64,000 nucleotides of DNA, from assembly GCA_044225795.1 (NCBI GenBank), contig JBGAIF010000010.1:43611-107610 (forward strand). The letters are read 5' to 3'. A program made the position numbers and the translations under genes. The notes beneath the pieces are model-generated. The model was not told the origin of the DNA. It did no database searches and saw only the letters and a program-made list of their open reading frames with translations. Below, piece by piece: positions 60,556 through 64,000 of the stretch. Positions within the stretch are counted from its first letter, which is position 1; every line of letters starts with the position of its first letter. This stretch comes from Nemorincola sp044225795 (lineage in GTDB: Bacteria; Bacteroidota; Bacteroidia; Chitinophagales; Chitinophagaceae).

Positions 60556-61911
60556 TCATGTTGCTACATGTAAGTTGTCCGCCGGGGTTTTACGGAGTTG
60601 TGTGAATTTCGCGTTGAACTCAACTAGTTGCTCCACATGGTTGTTTTGTAGAAAACCGGAAGGCATATTTGAAAGACCTTGTGCCGACAATAGCATTAGT
60701 TGTTTTGCGATAGCGAAGATATCATCATTGGCAAGTCCATAAGTGGCATATACCCACATTTCGTCAATTATTTCTGAATGGGGGAGTAGCAGGTCTAAAG
60801 TCCGGTCCAGAGATTGGTCATTATACAGCAAGCCCGTATAGAACATAACTGGAACCAATTGCCATTTCACGGGTGGGGCATCTATACTTCGTATCTCCAG
60901 GTATCCTTTCAGGCGCACTTCCGGAAATAGTAAAGACAAATGGTTGGCAAGATGACCTATGCCCGGCGCGATGCCCGCTATGTCATTATCGAGCCAGTAA
61001 GCAAGTGTCATATGCGGGGGCAGTGTTTCTCCGCTTATTTCGGGTATATAGATCAGTGGAGCCTGCATTGCTAGGTCAAGGTACAGATCTATGAGTGTGT
61101 TCATGTCCGGTATCTCACCTGGTACCGGCATTTTGAGTAGTCCTGTTCTTTTAGCATCAAGGTGTTGCCATATATAGCTTCTGTATGACTTATGCCCGCT
61201 GTCTTTCCCGGCAATAGATGGAGAGTTGGCAAATATCGCTGTTGCAAAAGGAGCCAGAAGATTGGCAGCCACTATTCGTTTGGTGGTGACATCTGCAGAA
61301 TTCCCGAGATCAAGATTGATGTGGAGTGAGCCTGTGAGCAACATCATTTGTCTGCCGTACGGACCTATGGAGTTGAAGTAGGATTCCATAGCCCTATAGC
61401 GTGGTTTTTGCAGTTGGTTGGTCAGGGTATCTGCACTCCACCACGGGCTTATCCCGTGTTGCGCAAAATGGATGCCGGTACTTTCAGCCAATGAACTGAG
61501 TATGGCTTGTTTGTTATTTAGCTGGGTTTCCAGATCGTAAAGACTGCTGCATGGGTTAGTGCTTATCTCCACCTGCCCGCCCGGCTCAAAGAGAAACCTG
61601 CTGCCGTCGGGAAAACCTATGCTATCTATTGTTGAGCTTTGGTATGCCTGGTCAGTTTTTTCGTTAAACCCGCCATGCAATGCCGATATATCAAGTAGCG
61701 TGCGGGTCAGTGAATTATCGCCATGATACAGAGAGACCGGTTGGTGAACCGAATCCGGGCCCTGCCTGCGATAGGGCAAAGATTCCAGTTCTACGCCTAT
61801 ATGACCAATGCCGGCCGCGTCAGTGCTGCAGGCCGGTAGCTTCCGGGGGGTAAACAGGTGTGTTTGTATATATTGGCGGCATTCTTCTCTTGTGAGTCGA
61901 TGTGTGATCAT
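60556..61911 (-). CDS. Glutamate-cysteine ligase, GCS2 (plant/EgtA-like) type
   Basis: A 451-residue ligase that joins Glu and Cys, the first step of glutathione synthesis. The fold and motifs follow the GCS2 family rather than the E. coli type: IGVELESLPYRR (metal-binding G-x-E-x-E), LFEPGGQVEISTNPCSSLYD (substrate Glu/Gln/Glu), LTGSLHINLDLGNSADVTTK and FANSPSIAGKDSGHKSYRS, which align by eye with plant gamma-glutamylcysteine synthetase. It overlaps the 3' end of the gshB gene by four bases (ATGA), so both are co-translated. Confidence 0.9.
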   Translation of the reverse strand: MITHRLTREECRQYIQTHLFTPRKLPACSTDAAGIGHIGVELESLPYRRQGPDSVHQPVSLYHGDNSLTRTLLDISALHGGFNEKTDQAYQSSTIDSIGFPDGSRFLFEPGGQVEISTNPCSSLYDLETQLNNKQAILSSLAESTGIHFAQHGISPWWSADTLTNQLQKPRYRAMESYFNSIGPYGRQMMLLTGSLHINLDLGNSADVTTKRIVAANLLAPFATAIFANSPSIAGKDSGHKSYRSYIWQHLDAKRTGLLKMPVPGEIPDMNTLIDLYLDLAMQAPLIYIPEISGETLPPHMTLAYWLDNDIAGIAPGIGHLANHLSLLFPEVRLKGYLEIRSIDAPPVKWQLVPVMFYTGLLYNDQSLDRTLDLLLPHSEIIDEMWVYATYGLANDDIFAIAKQLMLLSAQGLSNMPSGFLQNNHVEQLVEFNAKFTQLRKTPADNLHVAT

Positions 61912-62852
61912 AGTGGAAGTGCATCGAAAAATAATGAAGGTACATTGATGCCATAGATGCTCTCTATCTCACGCACACCTGTCGGGCTGGTCACATTGAT
62001 CTCAGTTACATAATCTCCTATTACATCAATGCCCGCAAAGAAGATCTTTTGCCCGCGTAGCGCCGGTCCTATCTTACTGCAGAGCCACTTATCACGTTCT
62101 GAAAGCTCGAATCCTTTTGCCTGTGCCCCTGCGGCGAGGTTGCCGCGATGGTCGCCGGCTGCAGGTATCCTGGCTATACCACAGGGCACAGGGTCCCCGT
62201 TTATCAGCAATATTCTCTTATCGCCGGTCGTGGCAATGTCGGGGATGTATTGCTGTACCTGAATATATTGGTTGCCTTTTTGCGTCAGATCTTCAATGAT
62301 AACATTTGCATTGGTGTCGCCATCAGATACTACATATATTGATTGTCCGCCCATCTTGCAAGTTGGTTTCAGCACTACCTTACCATGCTTGGTAATGAAC
62401 TCCCGGATAAGGGCGCCCGAGCGTGCGACCAACCCCGGCGGGCAGCAATCGGGCAACCAGGCTGTATATACTTTTTCATTGACGTCGCGTAATGCGCGCG
62501 GGCTGTTAAGCACCAAAACACCATCCCGTTCTGCCAATTCAAGGATATAAGTGGCCATTACATACTCTATGTCAAACGGAGGGTCTTTACGCATGAGCAC
62601 TACATCAAGAGTTTGTAACGGTTGACGTACCTCGTCACTGACCTGGTACCAATCTTTATCATTGGTGTTAAGATGAATCCGGCGCATGGTTCCTTCTGCG
62701 CAGCCGGAATTTATACAGAGGTCTGTCAATGTCAGGTAGTAAACTTCCCATCCTCTCGCCTGAGCCTCATACATTAAGGCTACTGTGGTATCTTTCTTTC
62801 TGTTGACCGACTCGATCGGGTCCATTACTATTCCTATCTTCCTTTGCTTCAT
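61908..62852 (-). CDS. gshB: Glutathione synthetase (ATP-grasp)
   Basis: A 314-residue ATP-grasp enzyme that adds Gly to gamma-glutamylcysteine. KIGIVMDPIESVNRKKDTTV at the N-terminus, VLMRKDPPFDIEYV, VLKPTCKMGGQSIYVV, QQYIPDIATTGDKRILLING and the C-terminal FAGIDVIGDYVTEINVTSPTGVREIE (metal-binding Asp, Glu and Asn) match GshB of proteobacteria closely. It is followed by the ligase gene (four-base overlap) and preceded after 21 bases by the GAF-cyclase gene. Together they encode the whole glutathione pathway. Confidence 0.95.
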   Translation of the reverse strand: MKQRKIGIVMDPIESVNRKKDTTVALMYEAQARGWEVYYLTLTDLCINSGCAEGTMRRIHLNTNDKDWYQVSDEVRQPLQTLDVVLMRKDPPFDIEYVMATYILELAERDGVLVLNSPRALRDVNEKVYTAWLPDCCPPGLVARSGALIREFITKHGKVVLKPTCKMGGQSIYVVSDGDTNANVIIEDLTQKGNQYIQVQQYIPDIATTGDKRILLINGDPVPCGIARIPAAGDHRGNLAAGAQAKGFELSERDKWLCSKIGPALRGQKIFFAGIDVIGDYVTEINVTSPTGVREIESIYGINVPSLFFDALPL

Positions 62853-62873
62853 CCCTGTTCTTTTTCCGGTAAG

Positions 62874-64000
62874 TTACTTATGGGTCAGTTTTTCGTACCC
62901 GGCCCAGTCATCATCGGGAGGATTGGCAATATGCCGCTCACACCTGGATGCAAATAAACTGAAAACGGGATCGTGTGGGTCACGTGCCATACCCTCAATA
63001 AATATTTCGTGGGCCTCGGTGAAATGGCGGGCATAATATTTTTTCAATGCAGTTCTCAGCAAGTCTTTTGTGGATTCCTTAGCCTCGCGCCGTTTGTCGG
63101 TTTCCGCATCGATCACTTCGTATAACTTCACAGCTACAGCTTTTCCTTTCACCGCCACGCGATCTACAAGACGCAGTGAAAATGCCTCGGGCTTTGAAAG
63201 CGCATTATATGTATGTTCGCTGATCAGTAGGGGAGCGCTGTATGCTCTTGTCAGTTGCTCAATTCTCGATGCGAGGTTCACGGTGTCGCCCAGCACGGAA
63301 CATTGCATACGGCCACTTGCCCCCATAGTGCCTAATACCAGCGGGCCGGTATTGATGCCGCTCACCGCAGTGATCTGTGACAGCCCGTTGTTTTTACGGG
63401 CATGGTTGAACTGGTCAAGGGCCCGGCTCATGCCTATGCCGGCTTTCACAGCTTCCTGGGCCGGTACCGCAAATAGCGCCATAACACCATCGCCGGCATA
63501 GGAGTCAATGAAGCCGCCGTGTTTCGAGATCGGTTTTTCTATATGGCTGTAATACTCGTTCAGCATTTCTATTACGGCCTGCGGCGACAGAAGCTCAACA
63601 AGTGGTGTGAAATTCCGGATGTCTGAAAATATTACACTCATATCCATCAATACAGATTCACCCAACTTTACACGGGCTATGTCTGTATGGCCCAGTTGTT
63701 TCAGGAACTGGCGCGGCACAAATCTTTGCTGAGCCTTTAACAGGTTTTCCTGCTCCTCGTATATTCTCGCATTCTCCATGGATATTGATGCCTGGCTGGA
63801 GAGTAGCTTTATGATCTTTACCCGTTCGTCGGTAAATGCGCTTTCGGTTACATTGTTCTCCATGTACACGGCAAAAGGCCAGCGGCCATGTACCGGTAGA
63901 GGCACGCAAATAACTGACACAGGCCTCTTTTGAGATATATACGTGTCTGACGAGAAAGCATTGGGTTTTGAAGCGTTACCCAACACTATCGGTTCCTTTG
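62874..64000 (-). CDS. GAF-linked class III adenylate cyclase (5' end outside the window)
   Basis: The C-terminal 375 or so residues of a multidomain sensor. First comes a GAF-domain end (IVLGNASKPNAF, then MENNVTESAFTDERVKII), a coiled-coil linker (SISMENARIYEEQENLLKAQ), then the cyclase: DMSVIFSDIRNFTPLVELLS (metal Asp in FSDI), GGFIDSYAGDGVMALFA, and GRMQCSVLGDTVNLASRIEQ. A C-terminal tail has helices with an ARHFTEAHEIFIEG segment (TPR-like). The frame is open to the window end, so the start, and perhaps an upstream kinase or AAA module, lies outside. It is probably the first gene of the glutathione operon. Confidence 0.85.
   Translation of the reverse strand, partial: KEPIVLGNASKPNAFSSDTYISQKRPVSVICVPLPVHGRWPFAVYMENNVTESAFTDERVKIIKLLSSQASISMENARIYEEQENLLKAQQRFVPRQFLKQLGHTDIARVKLGESVLMDMSVIFSDIRNFTPLVELLSPQAVIEMLNEYYSHIEKPISKHGGFIDSYAGDGVMALFAVPAQEAVKAGIGMSRALDQFNHARKNNGLSQITAVSGINTGPLVLGTMGASGRMQCSVLGDTVNLASRIEQLTRAYSAPLLISEHTYNALSKPEAFSLRLVDRVAVKGKAVAVKLYEVIDAETDKRREAKESTKDLLRTALKKYYARHFTEAHEIFIEGMARDPHDPVFSLFASRCERHIANPPDDDWAGYEKLTHK

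Noticed and set aside
1..64000. tRNA and rRNA genes, phage integrases, insertion-sequence transposases
   Set aside because: I looked in the intergenic regions and did not see tRNA cloverleaf signatures, rRNA or transposase/integrase frames. A covariance-model search would be decisive; short genes could be missed by eye.

Overview
The window is chromosomal DNA of a member of the Bacteroidota, most likely the Chitinophagaceae/Chitinophagales side of the phylum. The signs are: two secreted proteins ending in type IX secretion (Por) sorting domains; the gliding ATPase GldA; a BshA (bacillithiol) glycosyltransferase; zinc-free forms of L36 and S4; almost no Shine-Dalgarno sequences; and repeated TAnnTTTG promoter boxes, the Bacteroidota -7 element. 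The genus is not identifiable from the sequence alone.

Layout. 1-5 kb: 3' part of ffh, a YeiH-type exporter, a zeta-toxin-like kinase with a small partner gene. 3-17 kb (minus strand): NHL-propeller T9SS protein, a large propeller/amidohydrolase, a 2326-residue adhesin-like T9SS repeat protein and an arylsulfotransferase-like propeller. 17-22 kb: small secreted unknowns, a thiolase, a HExxH protein, a YD-repeat-like protein. 22-28.5 kb: queA, gmhA-gmhB, then the alpha-type ribosomal operon infA-rpmJ-rpsM-rpsK-rpsD-rpoA-rplQ. 28.7-31.3 kb: a minus-strand group of small envelope genes and a decayed GAF gene. 31.6-42.2 kb: valS, bshA, yajQ, rfbC, a DegT aminotransferase, a barrel protein, waaA (Kdo transferase), a TolC-like protein and an inositol monophosphatase, a largely envelope and lipopolysaccharide set. 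44.1-50.7 kb: DUF5808 protein, thiL, an EGF-like lipoprotein, gldA, a DUF885 lipoprotein and a fused ftcD. 50.8-60.4 kb: small unknowns, a polytopic membrane protein, a Cys/Met PLP enzyme with a Cys-rich leader frame, and three leaderless-protein phosphoesterase-cluster genes. 60.5-64 kb: a glutathione operon (glutamate-cysteine ligase, glutathione synthetase) downstream of a GAF-adenylate cyclase.

The most unusual stretch is 42.24-44.13 kb, between two convergent genes. It holds more than 55 copies of the palindrome TGTACA at 8-10 bp spacing, arranged as two arms in opposite orientation, with interspersed REP-like units and a second palindromic motif (TGTTACA) also placed symmetrically. Between the arms is a tiny promoter-bearing gene for a two-helix Cys/Pro-rich membrane protein, broken by one base in a C5 tract. 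The right arm is interrupted by a 382-bp element with perfect 24-bp terminal inverted repeats and an internal tandem duplication. A second item of note is the leader of rpsD, whose two helices interleave as an H-type pseudoknot that would cover the start codon region, a plausible S4 autoregulatory site. Promoter boxes lie so close to start codons in many genes that leaderless or nearly leaderless mRNAs are likely.
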